This document shows, piece after piece, positions 10,692-22,457 of a stretch of 64,000 nt of DNA. Source of the DNA: Volvariella volvacea V23 (lineage: Eukaryota; Basidiomycota; Agaricomycetes; Agaricales; Pluteaceae). The DNA lies in the NCBI GenBank assembly GCA_000349905.1, contig KB722736.1, positions 990,536-1,054,535 on the forward strand. The letters are read 5' to 3'. The notes under the pieces were generated by a model, which searched no databases, was not told where the DNA came from, and saw nothing but the letters and a program-made list of their open reading frames with translations. Both the position numbers and the translations under genes were made by a program. Positions within the stretch are counted from its first letter, which is position 1, and each line of letters opens with the position of its first letter.

Positions 10692-13600
10692 ATGTCCAAT
10701 CTCGCGCCCCCAAGGCCCGGCCATCTGGGCGAATCGCGCACCTCCAGCGAGAACTCTGTTCAACGCGTCAAAAATCTTCCCGGATACAATACGCCCATCT
10801 TCAAGGGCAAGGAGCAGCAGCGGGCGCTGGTCGAACAAGAAGTTGCTGCCAAGGTGGGCTGTGTTTCTTTGTCCGTTGGGCGCAATCGCCCCATCACTCG
10901 CACTCCTATCTTATCCGTTCGCCTGCGCGCGCCATGCCGTAATCGGTATTGACACTCCTCCCCTTCCCGCTCTAGGGCTTCATCCCCCGTGAATTGGTTG
11001 CTGGCGAAGTCAACTGGTTCTATTCTGGCCTCGGCATTGATGATACCTACTTCCAAAACGAATCTACAGAAGTCATCTCGGATCATATCATTGCTTTGTT
11101 TGGAGCAAAGATTCTTGCATATACCAAGCATGACCCCAACACCCTCGTCATCGACCTAGAAAAAGTCGACGAAAAGGGCAATGGCGCCACGTTCATTCAC
11201 ACTAGTGCACCTGGTTTGACCACCCTCGAAGGTCCTGGCGCCGTATGCGAAGCGAGGTAGGTCTTATTGGTTTTACCTCTACGGATTTATAGCGATCCGT
11301 AGGTCCATAATGGGCATATTCGCTGATTGCGAAACTCGACAGAATCGATGAATTGTTCTTGGACAAGTCTACTCCCGAGTCCGCATACCGTCTCGAGACT
11401 TTCCGCTCCGCAGGATCAATTTCCGCGACTGCATCGCAACAACTTCGATGCTACTTCGTCACCAAGTGCAAATTCCCTTCAACTCCTGCTCAGCTGGTCG
11501 ATGGCAAGACGGATATCCGCTCGGTGTCTGATGCTGCTTTCTTGGAAAAGGCTACCCAAAATACCTTAGATATCTACCAAAAGGTAATACACACCATGAA
11601 ATAAACCACAAGACGTGATTTTGATGATTCAACAGATTATGTGGAACGTAGAATCGAGATTCGGACCGGTCATTGATGTGTTCGAAGTCGAAGGTACCCG
11701 CGAAAGGCGATTGGTTATTGGATATAAGATGGGAAGCACCTCCCGCTTCTTTAGGTTGGTACCTAGCGCTATAGCCAGGACACAGCAACTGACAAAGGGA
11801 ACCTAGCGCACTGTCGAACTTGTACCACTTCTATTCTCTATACTCTGCACGCAAATACGTCGGTTGGTAGATTTCGCTTTCGCAAATTTGTGATCAGCCT
11901 CACTCGCATTGCAGAGCAATTCTCCAATGGCATCACTATAATTTCACTCTACCTCAACCCCCTACCTAATTCCAACGCACCCCCTATTGAACACTCTATC
12001 TTCCAAGTCAAAAAGGAGGCCTCGCTTCTCTACTGCTTGCCGGATAACCCATTCTTCTTGCCTAAGTCGGCTGGAAGCCACGCTGTGCAAGAGGCTACCT
12101 ATGCTTGTAAGCCTAATCAGTCTCTCGGGCAATTTATTGCGAGCCATTAACATGTGATGTCAGATTGCGGCTGGATCTTTGCTCAACACTTCTGCAATCG
12201 TCTTGGCCCCGCATACTTGCAGCTTAAGAACGTCCTCAATGAGAACGACCCCGCGCATGCTGAAGTCTTGAATGACATCAAGAGACGCTTCAGAGAGGAG
12301 ACCTTCACTCGTGAGAGTATTGCACAAGTAATTCATGCTCACCCAGAGCTGGTGCGTACATATTACTGTGCCTTTGATCTCAGACCAACAAAGGAAATAG
12401 GTCCGCCTGTTGTATGTCAACTTTGCCATGACCCACTACCCCGCTGCTGATGAAGCTTCGCAATTAATGTAAGTTGACTCCTACTGCGTATTTACCGCCC
12501 TGTTCATGCCGCATGCAGGCCTACGTTGTCCTACCAACGCCTTCAGACCACCCAACCTTTGACAGATGAAGAGCTCTATGACCGGCTTCGCCGAAGTGTG
12601 CCGAACAAGCACGAGCTACAAGTTCTTGAGAGTTTCCTGATCTTCAACAAGCAAGTTCATTCCCATTTTTGGTGCTGACCTTCCACTGACAGATCGTGTT
12701 CAGGCATGTCCTCAAGACCAACTTCTACCAGCCCACTAAGGTCGCCTTGTCGTTCCGATTGGCACCCAACTTCTTGCCAGAAGTTGAATACCCCAAGAAG
12801 CCTTATGGCATGTTCTTGATGATCGGAAATGAGTTCAGAGGCTTCCATATCCGCTTTAGGGATGTCGCCCGTGGCGGTATTCGTATCGTCATGTCGAGGA
12901 ACAGAGAGTAAGTATACATATCGCTTTGGCATCGTTAATGTTTAACTGACTATTTTAACAGGAACTACTCTATCAATCAGAGGCAATTGTTCGACGAGAA
13001 CTACGCCCTTGCATCTACACAATCCTTGAAAAACAAGGATATCCCTGAAGGTGGCGCAAAGGGTACCATCCTGCCTTCGTGAGCCTTTGTCGTAATACGA
13101 TTCAAAGGCATTGAGTCCTAATACAACGCATAGACTTGGTGCAAACCCTCGACGCTGCTTCGAGAAATACGTCGATGTGAGTATTTGTACCAAAAAGCGC
13201 TATCATAACTCAAGTTCTTTGCATATAGTCTATCATCGACTTGTTGATTCCCGGACGGAGCCCAGGTATTAAGGAGCAGATTGTGGATCTGTACGACAAG
13301 CCAGAATTGTTGTTCTTCGGACCCGATGAAGGTACTGCAGACATGATGGACTGGGCTGCCCGTAAGTTGGACTTGCCATTGTATTGTGTTTATTCTTAAT
13401 TGCCCCCTAGTTCATGCCCGCGACCGTGGTGCAGACACCTGGTGGAAGTCATTTACAACTGGCAAGAGCGCCCAGCTTCTTGGTGGTGTTCCCCACGATA
13501 CCTATGGCATGACTTCCTTGTCCGTTCGCCAATACGTTGTGGGCATCTACAAGCAACTTGGTTTGCAAGAGAAGAACATTACCAAGGTCCAGACTGGTGG

Positions 13601-14780
13601 TCCTGATGGTGACTTGGGTTCCAGTGCGTACAATTGCTGTATCTTCAGAGCAGCCCAGACTAATCTTGCATCAGATGAGATTTTGCTTTCCAACGACAAG
13701 ACTGTTGCCGTCATCGACGGAAGCGGTGTCCTCGCTGATCCCGTTGGTATCGATCGCGAGGAACTACGCCGCCTTGCTAGGTTGCGTGTCCCTGTCTCAC
13801 ATTTCAATGTCACCAAACTCTCCAAGGATGGCTACTTGGTCAAGATTGAAGATCAGGACATTAAACTTCCCTGTGAGTTCTCTTTTTGATGATTTTTCTA
13901 CTATATACTAACATGGCGTAGCGGGCGAAATCGTACTCGACGGTACTGATTTCAGGAACAACGCTCACTTGCGCTTCAAGGCAGACTTGTTCGTCCCATG
14001 CGGTGGCAGACCTGAAGCCGTTAACATTTCCAACATGGCTGCATTGATCGATTCCGACGGAAAGCCACACTTCAAGTACATCGTCGAGGGTGCCAACCTC
14101 TTCTTCACCCAACAAGCTCGTCTTCATTTGGAGAGGCGTCGTGTAATCTTGTTCAAAGATTCAAGCGCCAACAAGGGTGGGTACTGAATGGATCTCAGCG
14201 GGCTTATCTGACTTGTCCTTTCTCAGGTGGTGTCACTAGCTCTTCCCTAGAGGTTCTTGCCGGTCTTGCTCTGGATACACAGGAATACGTTGATTACATG
14301 ATCTTCAAGGACGGAAAACCCTCTGAATTCTACCAAAGCTATGTCCGTGACATCCAGGCCAAGATCTCAGAAAATGCTGCTGCCGAATTCCAGTGCATCT
14401 GGCGTGAGCACTCTCGTTTACAGGGCTCTAAGCCACGAACCACCATTTCGGACGAGTTGTCAAGTACGCTCAACAACCTTCAAGCTGAGTTGGAGAACTC
14501 CGACCTCTTCGAAGATGTTCCTAGCAGGCGTGGTGTGATGAGACGCGCTATTCCCAAGACTCTTGTGGACAAAGTTGGCTTGGATGCTTTGCTGGAACGT
14601 CTGCCCGAGACCTACCAGCGTGCCTTATTCTCCAGCTGGGTTGCCTCTCATTTCGTGAGTGTGCTTCCAATTGCAATTCCTCGTTAAGTTGGATATTGAC
14701 TTGCTACTTAGATCTACAAGTACGGCGTCAACGCATCGAGCGTTGACTTCTTCCACTTCGCTCGGGATCTTGCAAACTGA
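10692..14780 (+). CDS. GDH2: NAD-specific glutamate dehydrogenase, 1032 aa
   Basis: Eighteen exons: 10692-10853, 10976-11256, 11343-11583, 11636-11754, 11807-11862, 11915-12106, 12164-12351, 12401-12468, 12519-12650, 12704-12907, 12962-13078, 13134-13176, 13229-13361, 13411-13623, 13675-13872, 13922-14176, 14227-14654 and 14712-14780. The 3099-bp frame is unbroken. Length and motifs fit the fungal 115 kDa class: RKYVEQFSNGI, HVLKTNFYQPTKVALSFRL, IPEGGAKG at about 575-582 (glutamate binding region), VDLYDKPELLFFGPDEGTAD, and DLFVPCGGRPEAVN near the C-terminus. It deaminates glutamate to 2-oxoglutarate and ammonia with NAD+, allowing growth on glutamate as nitrogen source. Intron 9 (12651-12703) starts with GC, not GT. 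The long N-terminal domain is the usual regulatory part. Confidence 0.95.
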
Positions 14781-15022
14781 ATGCAACCTCGTGCCCACTC
14801 CCCTTACCTCCTGTATTCGCACCTCCCGCTCAATCGAAAGTCACTCTGGGTATCAATGGAACGTATGGACGCAAAATTATAGTTAAATAGTAGACCAACC
14901 AAATTAAACCGAAGCATAAGCTGTACATATAGTGTTATGTAATATCTTGGATAAGAATTCGCGAGTTTGGGCCTCTCTTATTGGACATTTGACTACGGCT
15001 CCGCGGATTCGCTCTTGCGATC

Positions 15023-16884
15023 ATGGCTGACCCCGCTCGACCGCTTCAACTGCAGAGGACAGATAGCACTTTTGAAGAGATCCCTGTGATGTCAGACATC
15101 TGCATGCGCTATGACGTGGCTGAGATTGACATATCCTTTCAGCAATTTCGAGGCCGCTCTCAGTAGTGATCCTGCTGCTCGCAGGGCCCTTGCGGATCAG
15201 ATTGCAGATGCTTGCATCAATGTAATCTTTGCTTTACTCTAATATCGCTCGGCTCACCCATGTAATCCCGTGTGGGTTTCTTACACCGCGTCAGGTCGGA
15301 TTTTTCTATCGTAAGTCATCATCTAGTTACGTGGCTTATCACCTTAATGGACTCACCTCGGACATGACTCGCGACAGTCAAGAATCACACCATACCTGAA
15401 GATGTAATCAGTCGAACCGTCGAATACGCAAAACGGTTCTTTGACTGGCCCGAGGCCAGAAAGATGGAAGCAAGTGTCAATTATCACTCACTTCTATCGC
15501 AGTTCTTGTGGGCTTTTGCCACAATCACGCTAGCTTTGTTCGAAGAAATGGCTTCGAACGACTAGTGTTCGTTTCATTAAGGGACCAGGCTGATTTGACT
15601 GACCTCATTCCTTTACTTCCTTGTGGGTGCTCTGCTATAGCTTGATATCCACAAGAGTGCCAATTTCAAGGGGTACACTGCGCTTCTGGGTGAAAATACT
15701 GATCCCATGAATCTGGGAGATGTGCATGAGGGATTTGATCTTGGCTGGGAAGCGATGAATGCAGAGCAAGGTGCGACTAATAATGGAGGGGAATCGACAA
15801 CCCCGTCTGGCCTGCTTGCCGATGACCAGAAAGACAACGCCATGTCTGGAAGTAACGTATGGCCAGATGGGATACCGGGATTCAGAGAGTCTGTCCTGGA
15901 GTACTAGTGCGTACTCGTATCATTCAGGCAACTAATATCGCCAACTTCTAATGATTGTTGCTTTCTGAAGTCACGAAGCTGTAAAACTTGGGCTCTCTCT
16001 ATTTCCCCTGTTTGCCCTTGCCCTAAACCTGCCCGACAATTTCTTCGATGACAAGGTGAGAACAACCAGTGACAATATTTGATTCTAGCCAACTTGTGGC
16101 TGTAGACAACGAAGCCAGCTGCCATCATGCGACTTTTGCATTATCCACCGCAGCCACCACACGACCCAGATAATGATGGAAAGCAAATTGGAATTGGCGC
16201 GCATACAGAGTGAGTGTTATATGTCAGTGGCGTCTACAATTAGTGACACCGAGTATGTCGTCACTATTATGGCGTCATAGTTATGAGGTATTCTTACTTC
16301 TTCAGCACTGCTGACTGCTACTGAGTAATCAGTTCTTAGTGTTTTACGATTCTGTGGCAAGACACGGCAGGCGGTTTGCAAGTTCGAAATACAGCCGGAA
16401 AGTGGGTCGATGCAGTGCCAATTCCAGGCACATTGGTAGTGAAGTATGTTACCTTTATTTACCATGGATCTCGAAGCACTGACCTAATAAATTATAAACG
16501 AATCTTAGTTTAGGTGACCAGTTTGCTCGCTGGACAAGTGCGTGCACCTAAGCAGGCTTTCACCTTCGTTTTGACTGCTTTAAAATCTGTCTTACGTGCG
16601 CAGATGATGTATTTAAGTCTACTGTTCATCGTGCCATTAATCGATCTGGGAGCGAACGCTATTCAATTCCACTATTCTTTGGAACGGATTATAATGTTCC
16701 CCTTGGGGTGGGATCATCACCTATTTCTTGGAGCGCTATCTAAAATCTTCTGCATTTACAGCCTATACCTACATGCATTTCGGAGGATAACCCGCCAAAG
16801 TACGAAGTAGTCACCGCGGGGGAATATGTCAAGTCTCGGCTAGAGGCTACTTATGCTCACTCTAAGCCCATCAAGGGCACGTAG
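15023..16884 (+). CDS. 2-oxoglutarate/Fe(II) dioxygenase, isopenicillin-N-synthase-like, 358 aa
   Basis: Twelve exons: 15023-15090, 15143-15221, 15295-15310, 15378-15469, 15641-15906, 15971-16055, 16106-16209, 16281-16287, 16340-16443, 16509-16537, 16604-16707 and 16762-16884. The protein starts with EEIPVINFEAAL and has the DIOX_N region, then [16 protein letters not shown], then the double-stranded beta-helix. Iron ligands are His235, Asp237 (HTD) and His292 (STVHRA), with Arg302-Tyr-Ser304 to bind 2-oxoglutarate, so catalysis is intact. Substrate unknown; fungal relatives act on small molecules, and the name does not imply penicillin. Odd points: a 7-bp exon (16281) supplies part of the Asp237 codon, intron 4 (15470-15640) has a GC donor and is 171 bp long, and intron 1 has a GTCAGA donor. 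Confidence 0.88.
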
Positions 16885-18348
16885 GAGATTTGTAACGGCC
16901 TTTTACGATGAATTCTTTGAGCATATGCCAACGCGAAATTTCCATGGCCCGTCTCTCACACAAATCTATATACAACCTAGCATGCCGGTACACCCAACTC
17001 GGCTGATCCTTTTCCACCCCGTAGACGCGGGAGACGTGCCGTAATAGCACCCCACAACCTTGATGTATCAACCGCAATAAGTAAATAAGTCTTTTACGAG
17101 AGTGGAATACTCATTCGGCATGACGAGATGCACAAGGTGGTAGTTGTTGGCCTTTGATGCCGCTAGCACAACAGTGGCTTCCTCACGGACGCGCATCGCG
17201 AGGATCTCCGTAACTGATTCTATACATCTCCAGTGGCGCGAATATTTTATCGGACGATTATTTTGCCCTAGTGATAGCTTCGTGTACACGCGGAACCAAC
17301 TTTCACCTTCGTAGCCTCGGGATGTGCGGAGAAAGGGGTATTTCGGCATGTTTGCGAAGCACTAGGAAAATTTGAGTGAATGGTCATGTACTTGTTCGTT
17401 CGTTATCTGGTCCAGACATCTGCAATGTTGCAGCATTAATAACAGACAATCCGGAAGTATCCCGAACCCATGGCTGGAAGCACTGTAGTTCAATTCAGCG
17501 GCGGTGCTGCTGTGTAGCTCCAGCGATATTCGCCTTCATAAAACTGGCCCATGTCCTATAGCCGGACATCAAGCTACAACGCGTAGTTGCCATCACCTGA
17601 CTGCACGAGTTGAGGGTGTCCATCGGAGTTGAGGCTACATCCAAGTTGCGCCCATGATGGATAGGTGTCATTGGCATTAGAGCGCAGGGCTTGGCTTCAT
17701 CATATTTGGGCTCTTTGGCATAGAGGGCTGGTCATTTCGCCTGCATGGTAGGGATACATCAAGACAGCTAGAAAGCGCTATGGTCTTGGGCTAAATGAAG
17801 TTCATTTCGATGATCAATAGGATTGTATGGCGCCGGTTATGACTGTGTATGTCCCCGATAAGATCTCTAGGCGAAATTACTACTTTCCCAAGCTCAACTT
17901 GACATTGAACCACAATGTTAACCTAACAGGCCTACTTCTCAACTACGTCTTCTAGCTTAGTTCTCGCAGGGGGCCCGCAATGACGAAGAAAGGGGTTATC
18001 GTTTTTTGGCTACAACTGGCTCGGGAGAAGGGCCCAAGGGCAATCAAGCCAGCACGGATCCAAACGGATTGATCCACCCAATTTAATCCCAATGAAATCG
18101 TATATTTCAGGTTACCTGATTCGCTGGTAAAGAGGACCGCCACATGCCCTGAAGGGTCTATCAAACATCGTCCCTGGTGCTCTTACTCATATAAACCTCT
18201 TGGCCCTGATTTGGATGGCGACTTGTCCCCAGCACACCACACAATACTGGACGGCATACGCGTAAACCTACTTCGCTATCTTCGCTGTCTCACCTCTGCG
18301 TTCAGCTTCTGCTGTACCCGTCTATTTCGACTTGTATACTCACACACC
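16885..18348. other. Intergenic, no gene seen
   Basis: 1464 bp with no frame that resembles a protein family and no obvious repeat. A TATA element close to its right end (18190) serves the next gene. The stretch could hold a non-coding RNA or decayed mobile DNA, but nothing I can read supports either. Confidence 0.4.
18190..18195 (+). promoter_or_regulatory. TATA box of the second SDR gene
   Basis: TATAAA in the context CATATAAACC lies 159 bp before the ATG at 18349, the same spacing as in the first SDR gene. Confidence 0.45.
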
Positions 18349-19759
18349 ATGCCGGCTGCCTCTCTTCCTACGCCAACTGCTGCTCAACGGAGAGAAGCTG
18401 AACCATTGCCCGCTGTGGACTTCGACCGCTTCAGTCCAAACAACATATTCAATGTGGATGGGCTAGTCGCTGTAATTACCGGTGGTGGATCCGGTGAGTA
18501 TGGATTATTTCGAAACTTACATCTCCGATGTCATCGAAGACGACATTGCCGCTCACCGAACTTACCATGATTAGGTATTGGACTGATGATGGCTGCCACT
18601 CTGGAACACAATGGTGCAACCGTTTATATCATTGGACGCCGCCGTGATGTCCTTGAGAAGGCTGCGCGGGAGAACAGTGTAAGTGTTGCCGCTCATCCTG
18701 GGGCCTCGTTGCGAAGGGAAATAGGGGGTTCAGATCTCAAAGTCCCTTCTCACCTGCAACGTTGGGCGACCGACCTCTACCTGCAGTGCTAAACTTATGC
18801 TTCCTCGGTTTTTAAATAGAAATACGGCAAAATTATTCCTTTGCCCGGAGATGTTACCGACAGAGCTAGCCTTCTTCAGCTAGCAGAAACCGTGAAGGCT
18901 TGCCATGGATTCATTGATCTGCTTATCAACAATGCCGGAATTGCAAGAAACTTGTACCAGCATCCACTCCCTTCACCTTACGAGCGCCGAACAACGAGCC
19001 CTCCCTCACCTCCTGGGTCGCCACCTTCCTCTCCCCCAGTACCTTCGATCAAGGCATTCCAAAATGCTCTGTGGGACACGGGATCCCCTGAAGACTTTGC
19101 AGATACATTTGCAACTAACGTCACTGCAGTTTATTATGCAACTGTTGCTTTTCTTGATTTGCTACACCAAGGAAATATTCGACGGCAGCGCGACGGACCC
19201 AGGAATGGACTTGTGGATGGTCCCATCCCGAGGCCTCCTTACCATACTTCCCAAGTTCTTTCGGTCTCCTCCTCTGGCTCTTTCCGATTAGACTCGAAAG
19301 TTCTCTCTCCGTCGTACACTTTATCAAAGAGTGCTTGCACGCATCTTGGGAAGCTACTTGCTAATTTATTAGCGCCATGGGGAATTCGAAGTAACGTTTT
19401 AGCGCCCGGAGTCTGGCCGACAGGTAAGTAAAGGAATTCGACCATTTGCTCCTCTTGGGCTAAGTCTCGGTAATAGAAATGACGACTAGCCCCACGCCGG
19501 ATATCAAGCTTGACCCTGCAGTTTTAGCAGAGACTGTCCCCTTAAGACGAGTGGGCACTGAGGAGGTACGCACTGCCTTTTCGTTAACCAGTTCTTGGAA
19601 GCTCATGATCATAATCACGAACCAATCCGACTTATCTCGGATCAGGACATGGCGGGTGCGGTTCTGTTCCTTGCTAGTCGTGCAGGGGCCTATGTAAATG
19701 GAGCAGTTTGGTTGGTCGATGGTGGACGAGTCGGCAGTGTGGCTAGTAGTTATCCGTAG
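18349..19759 (+). CDS. Short-chain dehydrogenase/reductase with Pro/Ser insert, 351 aa
   Basis: Five exons: 18349-18493, 18575-18678, 18820-19423, 19477-19565 and 19646-19759. TGGGSGIG is at residues 44-51, the Arg pair in IGRRRDVLEKA after strand 2 suggests NADP(H), NNAG is at 120-123, and YTLSK gives Tyr249 and Lys253. The end has the usual GAVWLVDGGR. It should be an active SDR of the large fungal type seen near Rhamnolipid/RhlG-like reductases, but substrate is unknown. A Pro/Ser-rich insert of about 25 residues after NNAGIARN (about 130-157) is unusual for the family; the reading frame is open through it, so it is probably a surface loop. It is not a close copy of the SDR at 7.9 kb. Confidence 0.85.
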
Positions 19760-20171
19760 GACTTGACAGTGATAGGCTCGGCGAATCAGTCTTCGTATCA
19801 TATTTGTACATTATCTTTCCCACTAAATAGGAGGTGTATATTATTGGTAAAAGAAGTAATGTGTGCTATGGCTAATTATGCGGCGACGTCAGGGGTATTC
19901 GTTGGGTGTAGGTACCGAGGACATCAAGCTTAGATGTTGCAGATGCTCTCAAGTGTCACGGTGTTGATAAAGGATGATGGTCACGTGCGTGACAATTCTG
20001 GTGCTTTGCAATCAAATCGATTCAAGCTGCACGCCAAAGGTTTATAAGGTCAATTCGTCGCAATCCGTCACAACGCTGTCCTCCAAATTTTTCTCTTCCA
20101 CCTTCCTTAAAGGCCTCAGGACTCTGCCTCTCGCCGCTGCTGTACCTGTCGTAGTCAGATTTTCTTCCACC
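19760..20171. promoter_or_regulatory. Upstream region of thioredoxin reductase
   Basis: 412 bp. A TTTATAAG element at 20041-20048 is the likely TATA box. From 20049 to 20171 the frame of the next gene is open and codes a Ser/Thr/Lys/Arg-rich stretch that ends RFSST just before the ATG at 20172. This looks like a mitochondrial presequence without its own ATG downstream of the TATA element; see the findings. Confidence 0.5.
20041..20048 (+). promoter_or_regulatory. TATA-like element of thioredoxin reductase
   Basis: TTTATAAG, 124 bp before the ATG at 20172. If used, transcription would begin after about 20070, which excludes the in-frame ATGs at 19974 and 19977 from the mRNA. Confidence 0.4.
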
Positions 20172-21556
20172 ATGCCTCCTGCAACCCCGTCGAACCCTAC
20201 TGGGAAAGTTGAGCCAAGCAAGAAGATGCACTCGAAAGTCGTATGTCAGCCAACTCGTGAATCTCCGGCGTCGATCATGCAACACCACTTCCTCGCTTTT
20301 TCTAGGTCATTATTGGTTCAGGCCCTGCGGGACATACTGCTGCGATTTATCTTGCTCGCGCCAATCTAAATCCTGTTATGTTCGAGGGTTTCATGGCAAA
20401 TGGATTTGCTGCTGGTGGCCAGCTCACCACAACAACCGATGGTAAGGCACATAGATTATTGATCTTTTTCATTGTGCCTAACCACTCTATCACCGCTGCA
20501 GTCGAGAACTTCCCCGGCTTTCCCTCTGGCATTTTGGGACCAGAGTTGATGGAGAAATTTCGTGAACAATCTGTGCGATTTGGAACACGAATTATCACAG
20601 AAACCATCTCAAAACTCGACCTCTCAGCGCGTCCGTTCAGGTATTGGCGAGAAGGACAAGAAGATGAGGAGCCAGAAACTGCGGACACTGTCATCATCGC
20701 AACTGGTGCCAGCGCCAAGCGCTTGGGCCTGAAGGGAGAACAAACGTATTGGCAGAGTGGGATCAGTGCATGTGCCGTCTGCGACGGTGCAGTTCCTATC
20801 TTCCGGTAAGCTGTCATCACCGATGTCCAATCAAACCAAGGATGAGAATAACCTCAAACACTTATTATTTAGCAACAAGCCGTTGGCTGTTATCGGCGGC
20901 GGTGATTCAGCCGCAGAGGAAGCTACATGTGAGTTGATCTTGAGATGTAACTAAGCATTAAGTTTATGTGTCGGTTCGCGAAAGATCTGACGCGCTACGG
21001 ATCCCATGTGTATGTCCTGGTCCGCCGGGGTGAACTCCGCGCATCAAAAATCATGGCAAAGAGGCTACTCAATAACCCCAAGATCGTGCGTTCCCAGTTC
21101 AAACTATTTCGTTTCCAAGCTCATTCGCCATATATTGTTTAGACTATCCTATGGAATACCGTTGCCGTTGAGTGTCTTGGTGATGATGACCTCCTTACCG
21201 GTCTTCGTATCAAGAATGTGTTGACTAATGAAGAGAAGACATTGGCCGTCAATGGCTTGTTCTATGCTATTGGTGCGACCGCACCTCCTACTATGTCCCG
21301 TACCTGTTCTTAACATACATCCATAATCCTAGGTCATGAACCCGCAACAGCACTGGTCCGCAATCAATTGCAAACGGATCCCGACGGCTATATCATCACT
21401 GTGCCGGGAACAACACAGACGTCTGTAAAAGGCGTTTACGCGGCGGGTGATGTTCAAGACAAGCGATATAGACAGGCCATTACAAGTGCGGGGAGTGGCT
21501 GCATGGCTGCATTAGAAGTCGAGAAGTTGATCGCCGAGGAGGAGTTGGGAGAATAG
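20172..21556 (+). CDS. TRR1: Thioredoxin reductase (NADPH), 339 aa
   Basis: Seven exons: 20172-20240, 20306-20441, 20502-20805, 20873-20928, 20985-21085, 21143-21272 and 21333-21556. It is a low-molecular-weight thioredoxin reductase: FAD motif GSGPAG at residues 27-32, redox-active Cys159-Ala-Val-Cys162-Asp (CAVCDG), NADPH motif [11 protein letters not shown] in exon 4, and the FAD-binding [11 protein letters not shown] near the C-terminus. It reduces thioredoxin with NADPH and so supports ribonucleotide reductase, peroxiredoxins and sulfate reduction. The ATG at 20172 gives the normal cytosolic length. The frame upstream of it is open and presequence-like, so a longer mitochondrial form is possible. 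Confidence 0.95.
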
Positions 21557-22457
21557 ATGAGTTGGTAATTTAAGTTGACACTAGACTGCTATTTTTGCTT
21601 ATATCCCACTGGAGCATATCCACTTGTAGCACCTATTCTATCCACTACTACATAGCGGAGTAAGCTGGCTAGATATTTCCATAATGCTAACCATCGCTTT
21701 TTTAGCATTCTGCAGGTGCTGATATCTGAACTGAGAAAAGGGTACTTCCTTCGAGCTGGTCCTGTCTTGGACGTGCACCCACATTGGGCTTAACATCTTC
21801 TTTACACGATCCTCTATTGAACTGCCCCGAGTGCAATGAGTGAATGTAGTTCCTTTTTTACTAGCATGCGTTGTTCACGGGTATACCACCTAATAACGAT
21901 GTTGAAACCCACTGGGGCACCTCCCAATGCCTTGTCCATAACGGGCCAATGAATACTTATGTTCATTAAATGTGATGGAGCTTCTTCAAGCACTAGATGC
22001 TGTCACTTCCCGCTACCATTATTCGTCGCATCGATACGGTGATCACAGATAACAGCCCGCCCTTGGTACAAACGAGCCGTCAAAATATACAGGGGTATTA
22101 GCAAACCCGAGTCACAGGATTGCTGCGCAGCGGATTCATAGAGTAGGTCAGCAACAGGATCAGGAAAAAGTTGAAGAATAATATAAATAAGTTTTGTGTT
22201 GTCCAGCCTGAACTGGTCCTTGTGACATTCTGGCATACAATGAACGCAATACAGATATTGGTTTGTAGAATTATGTAGGCGGTTTGAGTATGTGTATCGA
22301 GACCAGTGGCAAAGAATACCTGATTAAAGGTCCGCTACGGCTAAAACCGAAGGGCGAGTAAGGCGATTGTACCGTTGCTGCAACTTCAACCGTCCCCGCT
22401 CAATCGACTGTTACACCGCTCCTTAACTTAACACAGCGTCAGTTTTCGTCTTGCAAT
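21557..22457. other. Intergenic, no gene seen
   Basis: 901 bp between thioredoxin reductase and the V-ATPase proteolipid gene. No credible frame on either strand, no repeat seen. A pyrimidine-rich stretch at about 22385-22435 precedes the next start codon. Confidence 0.4.

Noticed and set aside
7876..21556. Possible biosynthetic gene cluster: two SDRs, a dioxygenase and a reductase close together.
   Set aside because: No backbone enzyme (PKS, NRPS, terpene synthase), no P450, transporter or regulator, and glutamate dehydrogenase and thioredoxin reductase are housekeeping genes in between.
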